Shown piece after piece: positions 36,081 to 45,279 of a stretch of DNA of 64,000 bases (positions within the stretch are counted from its first letter, which is position 1; the number at the start of each line of letters is the position of its first letter). Under the pieces are notes generated by a model. The model ran no database searches, was not told where the DNA came from, and saw only the letters and a list, made by a program, of their open reading frames with translations. The stretch is from Neorhizobium petrolearium. GTDB taxonomy: Bacteria; Pseudomonadota; Alphaproteobacteria; Rhizobiales; Rhizobiaceae. The stretch spans positions 124,001 to 188,000 of the forward strand of contig NZ_JAGGJW010000012.1 in assembly GCF_017873175.1 (NCBI RefSeq), read 5' to 3'. Made by a program: the position numbers and the translations under genes.

Positions 36081-36692
36081 ATGAAATCGGCGAACGGCCC
36101 CTTGCGCGTCGGTATAGGTGGGCCTGTCGGCTCTGGTAAAACGGCCCTGACGGAAAAACTCTGCAAGGCGATGCGGGAAGACTACTCCGTCGCGGTTGTC
36201 ACCAACGACATCTATACCAAGGAGGATGCCGAAGCGTTGGTGCGCATGCAGGCGCTCTCATCAGACCGTATCGTCGGTGTCGAAACGGGCGGCTGCCCGC
36301 ATACAGCGATCCGCGAGGACGCGACGATCAATCTTCAGGCGATTGCCGGCTTGACGGAACGAATTCCGGACCTCGACGTGGTCTTCATCGAATCCGGCGG
36401 CGACAATCTGGCGGCGACCTTTTCACCCGATCTTGCCGACATCACCATCTATGTGATTTCCACCTGCCAGGGAGAGGAAATTCCGCGTAAAGGCGGGCCG
36501 GGCATTATCCGCTCGGACCTCCTGATCATCAACAAGAAGGACCTGGCGCCGTATGTCGGCGTCGATCTCGACGTGATGGATCGCGATGCATCTCGCATGC
36601 GCGAGACAAAGCCGCATCTCTTCACCGATCTGAAGCGCGGCGAAGGTGTGGACCACGTGGTCCGGTTTCTGAAGGAACAGGGCGGGCTCTGA
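36081..36692 (+). CDS. ureG: Urease accessory GTPase UreG
   Basis: SIMIBI-class GTPase (203 aa) that delivers nickel to urease. The P-loop is GGPVGSGKTALTEKL, the nickel-binding CPH motif lies in ETGGCPHTAIREDA, and FIESGGDNLAATFSPDLAD and IINKKDLAPYVG supply the other GTPase motifs. It closes the urease set. No UreJ/HupE nickel permease gene is found next to it, so nickel entry must be encoded elsewhere. Confidence 0.97.
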   Translation: MKSANGPLRVGIGGPVGSGKTALTEKLCKAMREDYSVAVVTNDIYTKEDAEALVRMQALSSDRIVGVETGGCPHTAIREDATINLQAIAGLTERIPDLDVVFIESGGDNLAATFSPDLADITIYVISTCQGEEIPRKGGPGIIRSDLLIINKKDLAPYVGVDLDVMDRDASRMRETKPHLFTDLKRGEGVDHVVRFLKEQGGL

Positions 36693-36922
36693 GCTGCCCG
36701 AGGTGCACTCTGCAAACAATGCTGGTCGGCGTCGTTTGGCGACCGGTCAATGTTGAGCGGTCGAGCGCGCCTCGTTGCCGAGTTTCCCGGCGGGGAGACG
36801 CCACGCCGCCCTCTACATTCGCCTTTTCGGCTTCTCCTCCAATCACAAGCTGAATCGCTTGTTTGATGGCTTCGGCGCCGCGTGTGTTGTAATATAATCG
36901 CTAATATATTCTGTGAGGGAGC

Positions 36923-39145
36923 ATGGAACGCCGTCTCGCAGCCATCCTGATTGCAGATGTCGTCGGTTACAGCCATCTGAGCGAGATCGACGAGGAGAGA
37001 ACACGAGCGCAATTTCACTTCGATGCCGAGAGCATCTTCCTCCCCGCAATTGAAGCCAACAATGGTCGGTTGGTGAAAACCATAGGGGATGGTCTGCTTG
37101 TGGAATTTCATAGCGTCGTCGATGCCTTGCGTTGCGCGCTCGACGTTCAGGTGCAGAAAGCCGAGCGAAACGCTTCGGTTCCGCCGGATCAGCAAATGAA
37201 GTTTCGCATAGGCATCAACCTCGGCGATATTATCGTTGAGGGAGAGGATATCCATGGCGACGGTGTCAACATTGCGGACCGGATACAGGCGCTTGCGGAA
37301 CCTGGAGGCATAGCAGTCTCCGGCTCTACGTATGATCAGCTGAAATCCAAGCTTCCCGTCGGATATCTGTCGCTCGGCCGGCAGAAGATAAAAGGTATCG
37401 CCGAGCCAATCAGGGTCTATCGCGTTCTGCTTCAGCCCGCTGCGGCCGGGAAAACGATCGCCAGCAGAGGGCGCTGGTGGCCCTGGGTCCATATCGTCAC
37501 CATCCTAATCTGCGGGCTTCCCCTGGCCAGCATGGTTTACTGGTGGCAGCCCTGGTCGCCTTCGCAATCCCAGGGAGCGATAGGCCGCTTTGCCTATCCC
37601 CTGCCGGACAAGCCGTCCGTTGCCGTCCTGCCTTTCATCAACGTGAGTGGTGATGCGACGCACGATCACCTTGCGGAGGGATTGACGGACGATCTCATCA
37701 CCGAATTGTCCAAGGTGTCCGGTCTTTTCGTGATCGCACGTCATTCGGTCTTCGCCGTTCGGAATACGTCCGGAACGATCCAGGACGTTGCTGCCGAATT
37801 GGGGGTCCAATATGTCCTGGAAGGAACGCTGCAACGGGATGGGCTTCGCCTGCGCATCAATGTCAAATTGATCGAGGCGATGACCGGCCTTTCTCTTTGG
37901 GCGGAGAAATATGACCGGAAATATGCCGACCTGTTCGCCGTTCAGGATGATGTGATCGGCAAGATCATATCGGCCCTCGCGGTGAAACTGAGCCAGGGTG
38001 AACGAACGCAACTGGCACGCATACCGACCGACAATCTGGAAGCATACGATTATTATATGCGGGCCGAGCATGAAGGCTTCATATACGGCGACGTTGCCAC
38101 CTACCGCCGAACGCTGTCTTTCTACCAGAAGGCCATCGATCTTGATCCCGGCTTTGCAAATGCGCATGCCGGCATCGCCCGCGTGGCGGTCGACGTCTGG
38201 CGGAACGATTACAATTTCCTGTGGTCTGCAGCTATTGCCAGGAAGATCGCCTATGACGCCGCCGGGCAGGCTTTGAAGCTGGACCCGAACAACGCGCGCG
38301 CCCATGCGGTTCTTGCACTGTTGCAGTGGGTTGACGGCCGCGAGACCGAGGCGCTGGAGTCCGCCAAAACAGCAATCGCAGCGCAGCCGAACGACGCCGA
38401 GGCCTATGGTACTCTGGCGCTCATACTGGCCCATACCGGCAGCCCAGGGCAGGCGATCACCGAAATCGAGAGGGCGTTGCGACTCGACCCTTCGCCGGCG
38501 CCCGGGTTCCAACTGCTCGCCGGTATCGTCTTTTATACGGCGCGGGAATATCGGCGGGCTATCCCGCTCATCGAGGCGGCACTCGGCGACCTGCCCAGAG
38601 CCGAACCTGCGCGCGAATATCTCGCCGCCGCCTATGCCAGTGAGGAGGATCAGGCACGCGCTGCGCAGGAAGCAGGAAAACTTCTCGAGCTATTTCCTGA
38701 AAGCAACCTGACCTACTACAGTTATCTCTATGATTACTGGCGCGACGAAGATCTCGATCGTCATCTGGCAGCGCTGAGGTCAGCCGGCGTGCCGCAATGG
38801 CCTTTCGCTTTCCAAGGCAAGGATGCCGATCGTGTCAAGGGAACGGATCTCCGCGATCTGATCGACAACCGGACATGGGTCGGCAGACACAAGAACGGTA
38901 CCGATTTCATGCAGTATTTCGACAAGACCGGAAAAACTGCCTATCGCAGCACCAACACAAACATCACTGGCGTCGTTGAAATTCAGGGCGACAGTCTGTG
39001 TGAAAAATTCGATGGGTATTTTCTGGACAGATTGGTATGCGGTCAGGTTTTCCGCAATACAGATTCAACCGGGCGGAACGATACCTACGTCCATGTCACG
39101 CCGCGCTCCCTGCAGTTCTTCTCATTGGTACGCGATGGGCATTAA
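36923..39145 (+). CDS. Class III adenylate/guanylate cyclase with TolB-like and TPR domains
   Basis: A 740-aa membrane protein. The N-terminal class III cyclase (about 1-170) keeps both metal aspartates, Asp12 in LIADVVGYS and Asp56 in TIGDGLLVEF, and the GDGVNIADRI segment. One transmembrane helix lies near 185-210, followed by a TolB-N-like domain starting SVAVLPFINVSGD and a set of TPR-like helical repeats (about 380-620). The C-terminal 100 residues are unassigned. The cyclase would face the cytoplasm and the repeats the periplasm. This architecture is common and often expanded in rhizobia. The signal sensed is unknown, and the product is presumably cAMP. Confidence 0.88.
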   Translation: MERRLAAILIADVVGYSHLSEIDEERTRAQFHFDAESIFLPAIEANNGRLVKTIGDGLLVEFHSVVDALRCALDVQVQKAERNASVPPDQQMKFRIGINLGDIIVEGEDIHGDGVNIADRIQALAEPGGIAVSGSTYDQLKSKLPVGYLSLGRQKIKGIAEPIRVYRVLLQPAAAGKTIASRGRWWPWVHIVTILICGLPLASMVYWWQPWSPSQSQGAIGRFAYPLPDKPSVAVLPFINVSGDATHDHLAEGLTDDLITELSKVSGLFVIARHSVFAVRNTSGTIQDVAAELGVQYVLEGTLQRDGLRLRINVKLIEAMTGLSLWAEKYDRKYADLFAVQDDVIGKIISALAVKLSQGERTQLARIPTDNLEAYDYYMRAEHEGFIYGDVATYRRTLSFYQKAIDLDPGFANAHAGIARVAVDVWRNDYNFLWSAAIARKIAYDAAGQALKLDPNNARAHAVLALLQWVDGRETEALESAKTAIAAQPNDAEAYGTLALILAHTGSPGQAITEIERALRLDPSPAPGFQLLAGIVFYTAREYRRAIPLIEAALGDLPRAEPAREYLAAAYASEEDQARAAQEAGKLLELFPESNLTYYSYLYDYWRDEDLDRHLAALRSAGVPQWPFAFQGKDADRVKGTDLRDLIDNRTWVGRHKNGTDFMQYFDKTGKTAYRSTNTNITGVVEIQGDSLCEKFDGYFLDRLVCGQVFRNTDSTGRNDTYVHVTPRSLQFFSLVRDGH

Positions 39146-39157
39146 TCTCGAATCCAG

Positions 39158-39682
39158 TCATTGGGCAGCACGATGCAGCCAGTCTCCGTGCATTTTTTCA
39201 GAAATCAGCGTCTGCTGAACTTCGGACCAGTGCCTTTGCGAATCGACCACCTTTGTTGGATTCTTCTCCATACCTTCGGCGGCGCCGGGATCGTAACTTA
39301 TATAAAGTTTGCCATCGATGATGCGCCAGGCACGCGGATCGACATTGGTGGTTACCGTTCCGAACGAAACGCCGTCGGCGCAATATCCGCCATATTGAGG
39401 CGCATAGCTGGATGGGTCCTTGATGAAAAGATCGCGGTTTTCCGCGCTCGAAAAATGCCAGACCGCTCCGAGCCAGCGATGGGAATATTTTTCGCTCCCT
39501 TCAACAGCTTTGCCTTCGACAAAATAAGCAACCGGATCATATCCCTTGATTGCAACATCGCCAAAGTAACCGGTGTTGACCACATCTTCCGCGAAAGCCG
39601 GCTGAGAGAGTGAAATCAACATGGCAGCGCCGCCGATGGCCAATATGTTCGGCATGCGTGCCTTCAGACCGTTACGAGACAT
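39158..39682 (-). CDS. Secreted YHS-domain protein
   Basis: A 174-aa protein with a signal peptide (about 1-31, ending QPAFA) and a YHS domain recognised by the segment IKGYDPVAYFVEGKAVEGSEKY and by HFSSAENRDLFIKDPSSYAPQYGGYC. YHS domains are thought to bind metals; the function here is unknown. GGAGGACTGAG precedes the ATG. It lies 37 bp after the ankyrin gene on the same strand, so the two form an operon, and it ends 12 bp from the convergent cyclase stop. Confidence 0.85.
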   Translation of the reverse strand: MSRNGLKARMPNILAIGGAAMLISLSQPAFAEDVVNTGYFGDVAIKGYDPVAYFVEGKAVEGSEKYSHRWLGAVWHFSSAENRDLFIKDPSSYAPQYGGYCADGVSFGTVTTNVDPRAWRIIDGKLYISYDPGAAEGMEKNPTKVVDSQRHWSEVQQTLISEKMHGDWLHRAAQ

Positions 39683-39719
39683 CTCAGTCCTCCATTCGTA
39701 TTTCGTCCCAAGGATCAGG

Positions 39720-40310
39720 CTATTTGCGCCTGGTACATTCGTTGTAGAGCGGCTCGCCGACGAGTTCGGCTTTCTGACAGACCGCTCCAGCCTTCATCAG
39801 AAGTTCGGCTACATCCCAATAGCCGCGCCATCCGGCTTGCGTGAGGGGGGTATAACCGTTCCTCTCGGCGGCTTCGATATCGGCCTTGTTTGCCAATAGA
39901 AAGGCCACGACGTCGGCATGACCTTCTTCCGCCGCTGCGTGCAATGGCGACATCTTGTAGAAATTCTTGGTATCATTGACGGCCGCGCCCTTTGCTACCA
40001 GCAATTTTACGACCTCCAGATTTCCGGCATAGGCGGCAGCGTGCAATGCAGTCAGCCCACCCTTGTTCCGGACCTCTATATCGGCGCCTCTTTCGAGCAG
40101 AAGCGCCACGGCATCGACACGACCCTTGAGAGATGCCAGTACAAGTGCCGGATCTCCTGCCTCGTTCGGTTCTGACATATCGGAGCCGCCATCCAGCGAG
40201 CGCTTGATAAGCTCCAGATCTCCCTGTTCAGCTGCCTCTTGTAGAGGGCCAGCCGAAGCAACACCGGCGACCAGCACAATGGTAAAGACGATTGATCCAA
40301 AGGAAACCAC
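39720..40310 (-). CDS. Secreted ankyrin-repeat protein
   Basis: A 196-aa protein with a signal peptide (about 1-20, VLVAGVASAG) followed by about five ankyrin repeats (for example GLTALHAAAYAGNLEVVKLL, SPLHAAAEEGHADVVAFLL, GYTPLTQAGWRGYWDVAELL) and a C-terminal Cys-containing tail. Ankyrin repeats bind proteins; in this case the protein would act in the periplasm. It is transcribed together with the YHS-domain gene, suggesting that the two cooperate. Partner unknown. Confidence 0.85.
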   Translation of the reverse strand: MVSFGSIVFTIVLVAGVASAGPLQEAAEQGDLELIKRSLDGGSDMSEPNEAGDPALVLASLKGRVDAVALLLERGADIEVRNKGGLTALHAAAYAGNLEVVKLLVAKGAAVNDTKNFYKMSPLHAAAEEGHADVVAFLLANKADIEAAERNGYTPLTQAGWRGYWDVAELLMKAGAVCQKAELVGEPLYNECTRRK

Positions 40311-40548
40311 GGCACGCCCTCTCCCTACATCGGGTCACGGCCTGATGGTCGTTCTCAAAGGCAGGCCAGTGTTATCGCGGCAACACTAAATATTAGCATT
40401 TTTCAATTTCTTCGGCAAGTTATGCCTATCGTATGACCTTAAGATGCCGTCAAAATAAAGATTTTCAGCGTAAATGGCTGCAATGACAGCAGCTATCCAT
40501 GCGAAGTCGAGGTTTTTGCAAGACCATTATCTACCAGTATCGCCGGTT

Positions 40549-41013
40549 TTATTGGGCGGTTGAAGGCGGATTCAATGCGCGGGCTGCGGTCAACTCAGCG
40601 GTGGCATGGCTCAACCGCGCGGCAAGCACGCGCATGATCTCCACGGCTACTTGGGGAAAATCGTTCACGAGTTCCAGGAAATGTTCCTTTTTGATCCGCA
40701 GGACCTCAAGTGCAGATGTGGCGCGCACGGTGGCCGTGCGGGAAACGTCGCAGAGAACCGCGATCTCTCCAACGATGGCGTTCTCTCCGACGTCGGCCAC
40801 CTTGATCTCTCCCGCCGGCGAGGAAACGATAATATCAGCCGTTCCAGAAAGTATCACATAGACCGCGTCGCCCACATCGCCCTGTCGGCATAGGTCCTGG
40901 CCCTGGCGGTAGGTCATCCGGTCGGAGGCAAAGGCAAGCAGCTTGAGCTTCGCCGGCTTGATCCGGGCCAAGATGGGTACCTGTCTCAGCATTTCGACTT
41001 CGTCTATAAGCAA
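40549..41013 (-). CDS. Stand-alone cyclic nucleotide-binding domain protein
   Basis: A 154-aa protein that is almost entirely one cNMP-binding domain, without a DNA-binding HTH. The beta-roll is seen in MTYRQGQDLCRQGDVGDAVY and VILSGTADIIV, and the phosphate-binding cassette lies in NAIVGEIAVLCDVSRTATVRA (Gly-Glu and Arg positions kept). A helical C-terminus follows. It starts 53 bp after the ABC-type gene on the same strand, so it is probably co-transcribed. A cytoplasmic receptor subunit that couples cNMP levels to the ABC-like membrane protein is a plausible but unproven role. Confidence 0.85.
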   Translation of the reverse strand: MLIDEVEMLRQVPILARIKPAKLKLLAFASDRMTYRQGQDLCRQGDVGDAVYVILSGTADIIVSSPAGEIKVADVGENAIVGEIAVLCDVSRTATVRATSALEVLRIKKEHFLELVNDFPQVAVEIMRVLAARLSHATAELTAARALNPPSTAQ

Positions 41014-41066
41014 AGTAAGCGTCCTGCCTGTTACCGTAATCTGCTAACGTCTTCTTGCGCAAAATA

Positions 41067-43781
41067 TTACGATAGCAGTTCCTTGAAAATCCTGTTTGTC
41101 TGCGAGAGTTCCAGATAACTGCCGGATTCTGCCAATGTTCCTCGGTGGAAGAGGAGGACCCGGTCGAAGATTTCCGCAAGGCTCGGGTCGGAAAGGACCC
41201 AAGTGATGGAAGGGCGATGACCTTCCCGATGCAAATCCTGAATGACACAGTGGGTTATCTGATCCTGAAGCCGGCGGTCGAGCGCAGACAATGGGCGATT
41301 GAAGATAAAATAGTCCGAACGTTTCAGCAGCGCGCGGGCAAGATTCAGCTTCTGCCGCTGCACCATGGTCAGGCGCTTTCCGCCTGAACCTACGTCGAAC
41401 TGAAGGCCGACAGACAGCACGTCGTCATAGAGATCGAGAGCGAAAAAAATCTCTCGCATGAGCGTGCGGATCTGATCGGAGGCATCAGCCATCTGGTGGG
41501 CAACGCGACCGAAAAGCACGTTGTCCATAAGGCTCGCCGACTTGGAGAAGCGTTGCGGGTCGTGGCGCTCCACCAGTCCGGCCAAGTCGTCGGGAATGTG
41601 GGCATGGAACCTTTTGCGCGCGTTGACAATCCTCTCCATGAGGTTCTGGTCCAGCAGACCAAAGCGGTGGCGCGGCTCGATATAGGAGAAGCTCAGCCCG
41701 AGTATCAGCGTGCGATCTTCCGACGACACCTCGTTCGAGGGGCTGCCTTGAAGCCGCTGAAGCAGACTTTGATAGTCGGGGATCTCATCGGCCGTCATGA
41801 AGGTCAGCTGCTGGAAAAACGCATGGTGCGGCGGAAGGTCGTGGAAAAGCTCGACGGCATTTTCGGCGATCTCAAGGCCCATCGCGTAAAGATCGTCGTT
41901 CAGGCCTGTGTCACCAAGGATCTGTTGGAAATAAGGATGTGCCGCAAGCTGAGGGCTATTCTTCATCGGGTGCTTGGTTGTGCCGAAGAACAGATTTTCG
42001 CCGACTGTAGCCTGCGCGTTGTAAAGATCGAAATCGAACGGTACGACGATGTCGCCGAGGTCCTCTTCCGCCAACCGTCTGCGCAGAGAGGTTCGCAGTT
42101 GGACAAGATGCAGGCCGATCGTCGTGTGGACATCCGGATCGATGGTCGAGCGCAACGCGAGATCGAAGATATCCTCGGAGATCTGCACCGCATCCAGCAC
42201 CGGTCGAATTATCTTGAGAAGATCTTCCGGCCCCTGGGCTCCGGCGGCTGCGTAATCCACCCAGTCGCTGTTGAGATCGAAGGCTGGATTGCCCGCCTTG
42301 CTTGCTTCAATCGCGTATGTTTCGAATTCGCGGGCATTCCCACCTTCGTACCGTGCCTCTCTCAAAGGCGAGTGTTTCAGCCCATAGAGCAGGTTGTCGC
42401 GCAGCGTTCCATGCAGGAAGAAAGTATCAGCCGATGCATAGGATATCCTGCGGCCGGTGATCGATTCCGGAAGTTCGAGCAGGTCGCGGCCATCGATGGT
42501 GACGCCGCCCGAATCCGGCCAGGCGAGCCTGCCGAGCGCCTCCGCAAAGGCTTCGGCTCCGCTGCCGTTGGCTCCGACAATGGCAACGGTCTCATTAGGC
42601 TTGATCTCGGTTGAGACCTGGTTCAGGAGCCGGGCGCCGCTGTCGTCGCTGAGCGAGAGGTTGTTGATGACGAGTGCGCTTTTCAGCGCCGCCACCGGTG
42701 CTGTCGCAACCGCCTGGATGCTGCTGTCGATCAGCGGCTCCACGTTGAACTGTTCATAGACTTGGGAATATTTGACCTGCACATCCTGGCGAGCCTGATC
42801 CCAATCGATGAGCTCCTTCAGTGGCCCGGGCAAGTCCTTGTAGGCGGCAATGACGGCCACCAGCTGGCCGATGTCCAGCCTGCCCAATAGAACGAAGTAG
42901 CCGCCGATAGCGTAGAAGAGGAACGGTGTGACCTGGGCAAGGAAGTTGTTGATGAATTTCACCAGGAACTTCCATTGGTAAAGGTCGTAGCGGATGGAGA
43001 AGATGCGCCCGAGACGCCAGGCGATGTCGGCGCGCTCCAGGTTGGAGGTGTCGTTGCCATGGATCGCGCCAATGCCGTCGACGATTTCGCTGACTCGGCC
43101 GGATAGTTCGCGGGCTGTAATCTGACGCTGACGTCCGAGCTCCAGCAGCCTTTTCCTCATGCGCGGTATGAGGATTGCCTGAACCACGACGATGCCTGCC
43201 GCGATCATTCCGAGCCAGAAGTTCTGGACGATGATAAAGATAAGCGTCGTGAGCGCCTGGCCACCGAGCAGCGCCGGCTGAACGAACGCGTCTCCGGTGA
43301 AGCCGCCGAAAGGCTCCACTTCATCCTTGATCATGGTCGCGATCTCGGCGGATTTCACCCGCTTGAAATGCTTGGGTGGAAAGCGCAAGACGCGGTCGAT
43401 GAGCTCGAAGCGGATGCGGCGCAGCAGACGTTCGCCGAGCCGGCCCTTATAGGTGTTGATGTACAGCTTGAAGAGGCCGTTCACGACCACTAGGGCGAGG
43501 AAGATGAGGCTGAGCACCACAAGCATCTGCAGGCGGTTGAGCTCAATGCCCCTGGAGAACTCAACATTGCCGAAGAGCGGAACGTCATAGACAATATGCA
43601 GGAATGTCTGGCGTGTGTCCGGATCCTCGAAACCACTGCCCTGGATCGGTCCGTTGACGATCCGTTTCGGCAGGTCGAAGGCCAGGAAGTAGGGCACCAT
43701 GGAGGCCACGACGACAAGCAGAATCCACAGTTGCTGCAGCCGGGTATTCTTCCAGATGTAGCGGAGCAGGCTCTTTTCCAT
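41067..43781 (-). CDS. ABC exporter-like protein with catalytically degenerate, expanded ATPase domain
   Basis: A 904-aa half-exporter: an ABC transmembrane domain (about 15-330, six helices) and a C-terminal nucleotide-binding-like domain of about 540 residues instead of about 240. The Walker A position reads GANGSGAEA (403-411), with Ala for Lys and Glu for Ser/Thr. Walker B reads YFIFNRPLSALD (824-835), with Asn for Asp and Arg for the catalytic Glu. The H-loop position is Ser in WVLSDP. The signature is a weak GSGGK (798-802), and the D-loop SALD is intact. About 280 extra residues sit between the Q-loop region and the signature. ATP hydrolysis is unlikely, so it is perhaps a receptor or scaffold rather than a pump. 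The cNMP-binding gene follows 53 bp downstream. Confidence 0.85.
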   Translation of the reverse strand: MEKSLLRYIWKNTRLQQLWILLVVVASMVPYFLAFDLPKRIVNGPIQGSGFEDPDTRQTFLHIVYDVPLFGNVEFSRGIELNRLQMLVVLSLIFLALVVVNGLFKLYINTYKGRLGERLLRRIRFELIDRVLRFPPKHFKRVKSAEIATMIKDEVEPFGGFTGDAFVQPALLGGQALTTLIFIIVQNFWLGMIAAGIVVVQAILIPRMRKRLLELGRQRQITARELSGRVSEIVDGIGAIHGNDTSNLERADIAWRLGRIFSIRYDLYQWKFLVKFINNFLAQVTPFLFYAIGGYFVLLGRLDIGQLVAVIAAYKDLPGPLKELIDWDQARQDVQVKYSQVYEQFNVEPLIDSSIQAVATAPVAALKSALVINNLSLSDDSGARLLNQVSTEIKPNETVAIVGANGSGAEAFAEALGRLAWPDSGGVTIDGRDLLELPESITGRRISYASADTFFLHGTLRDNLLYGLKHSPLREARYEGGNAREFETYAIEASKAGNPAFDLNSDWVDYAAAGAQGPEDLLKIIRPVLDAVQISEDIFDLALRSTIDPDVHTTIGLHLVQLRTSLRRRLAEEDLGDIVVPFDFDLYNAQATVGENLFFGTTKHPMKNSPQLAAHPYFQQILGDTGLNDDLYAMGLEIAENAVELFHDLPPHHAFFQQLTFMTADEIPDYQSLLQRLQGSPSNEVSSEDRTLILGLSFSYIEPRHRFGLLDQNLMERIVNARKRFHAHIPDDLAGLVERHDPQRFSKSASLMDNVLFGRVAHQMADASDQIRTLMREIFFALDLYDDVLSVGLQFDVGSGGKRLTMVQRQKLNLARALLKRSDYFIFNRPLSALDRRLQDQITHCVIQDLHREGHRPSITWVLSDPSLAEIFDRVLLFHRGTLAESGSYLELSQTNRIFKELLS

Positions 43782-44192
43782 CGTGCCGTCAACCTGCTCG
43801 GAAGCTCACGGCCGGGACGAAAAGGCCATAAGGGGAAGGGTTTGCAGAAACGAAGCCACGGAAACTCCCACCAGCGAAGTAGATCGACCTATCATCATCG
43901 ACAAACGCGCCAAACACAATGCAGTCGCTGTGAACGAAGGAAAAAGGGTGCGCGACGAGTTTGAAGCCATCGTCTCGTATTTGTCTTCAATGCCGTACAA
44001 GGCTTGCGTGACGTGGGTGCCGATGACGTGGTTCATCATCAGCAGAATGAAAAGCCCGAACCAAATCCGGCTGCATATCCATTGTCATTCATTGCGGTTC
44101 TTGAAGATGGTTGCGAAGCCATGCCAGGATAAAGGCAGATATTTGCGATTTATGACATGGGACGCTAGCGAGCAAACTTGCCGGCCTGGGAG
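43782..44192. other. 411-bp gap with one doubtful small ORF
   Basis: Between the MBL-fold gene and the ABC-like gene, both on the minus strand. It holds a minus-strand frame at 43806-44039 (77 codons from ATG, with an upstream hydrophobic run in the same frame, F-G-L-F-I-L-L-M-M) ending 24 bp before the ABC-like start. It may be a small membrane protein or chance. The base composition is more AT-rich than that of neighbouring genes, so it may also hold the promoter of the ABC/cNMP operon. No RNA gene is recognised. Confidence 0.4.
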
Positions 44193-45017
44193 TTAAATCT
44201 CCACGATCTGTCCTTCATATGCCGCGAAAGCGCCGGGGAAAACGAGTTTTGCACTGCGCTCCATCTCAGCGAGCTGCTGATCTGTGCGCGAGGGAGCGTG
44301 ATGGAACATGGCAAAGCGTCTTGCACGTGCCATCTGGGCCAGCTTGATTCCGTGTTGCCAAGAGGAATGACCGAAGCCCCTGAAATGCTGCATTTCGTCT
44401 TCGTTGTAGGTGCAATCATAGACGACCAGATCGGCGCCTTTCATCAATTCCAAGAGAATGGGATCGTAGACCCCCGGATTATGTTCGACATCGTAGACCA
44501 GCGCTACGGATTTGCTTTTCCACTCGATCCGGTAGCCGACCGCTCCGCCTGGATGGTTCAACATGAAGGTCCTGATCGTTATGCCTTTGCGGGGCGTGAG
44601 CATTTGTCCAGGGCTGAAGTCTCGGAAATTGACTGTCGTGGAGAAGGCGTGAAGCGGAAACCATGGTGGGCTGATGAACTGTTCGACCATCTGCCGTGTG
44701 CTCATCTTGCCGCGCAGGTGGCCTGACCAGATATTCGTCTTGACCGACGGACGGTAGATGGGGTCGAAGAAGGGCAAGCCGATGATGTGGTCATAGTGGC
44801 AGTGGCTGAAGAACAGATCGACATCGCTCACGCCGTCGGCGGCCAAGGCAAGGCCAGCCTCGCGCAGACCGGAACCAGCGTCGAACAAGATGCGATCATC
44901 ACCGCAGCGAATTTCGATGCAGGCCGTATTGCCGCCATAGCGGCTAAAATCGGGGCCGGATACGGGAATGCTGCCGCGGACACCCCAGAACCTCACTTGA
45001 AGCCGATCGTTGTTCAT
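44193..45017 (-). CDS. MBL-fold metallo-hydrolase, possible phosphodiesterase
   Basis: A 274-aa metallo-beta-lactamase-fold hydrolase. It has the N-terminal FWGVRGSIPVSGP and the GGNTACIEI segment, the metal motif SHCHYDHIIGLPFF (HxHxDH), a second His in MLNHPGGAVGYRIE, an Asp in VYDCTYNEDE, and a late FHHAPSRTD. This resembles RNase Z/cyclic-phosphodiesterase-type MBL proteins. Given the cyclase, cNMP-binding and PycTM-like neighbours, cyclic-nucleotide hydrolysis is an attractive but untested guess. There is no signal peptide, so it is cytoplasmic. Confidence 0.82.
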   Translation of the reverse strand: MNNDRLQVRFWGVRGSIPVSGPDFSRYGGNTACIEIRCGDDRILFDAGSGLREAGLALAADGVSDVDLFFSHCHYDHIIGLPFFDPIYRPSVKTNIWSGHLRGKMSTRQMVEQFISPPWFPLHAFSTTVNFRDFSPGQMLTPRKGITIRTFMLNHPGGAVGYRIEWKSKSVALVYDVEHNPGVYDPILLELMKGADLVVYDCTYNEDEMQHFRGFGHSSWQHGIKLAQMARARRFAMFHHAPSRTDQQLAEMERSAKLVFPGAFAAYEGQIVEI

Positions 45018-45279
45018 CTTTTCTTAAAATGACCTTCCGGGCATGAGCCTCTCAGGAAATAGTCAAAGGAAATCAGTCGCCTGACTATCTGAGATGCGAT
45101 GTCTTTGCTGTCCCCATTCCTTCTCTGTCAGGATAGTCGCTGGAAGACCTTAACCAAAAACGGTCCAAATTGAAGGGCTCGGATTATTTCTCGTCCCCAG
45201 TCAGGATAAACAATCACAAGTGCGGCGTCCTTTGTCGAGGAACAGTCGGCTCCCGGCGTCGATCCTTCGGGTTGCGTGG

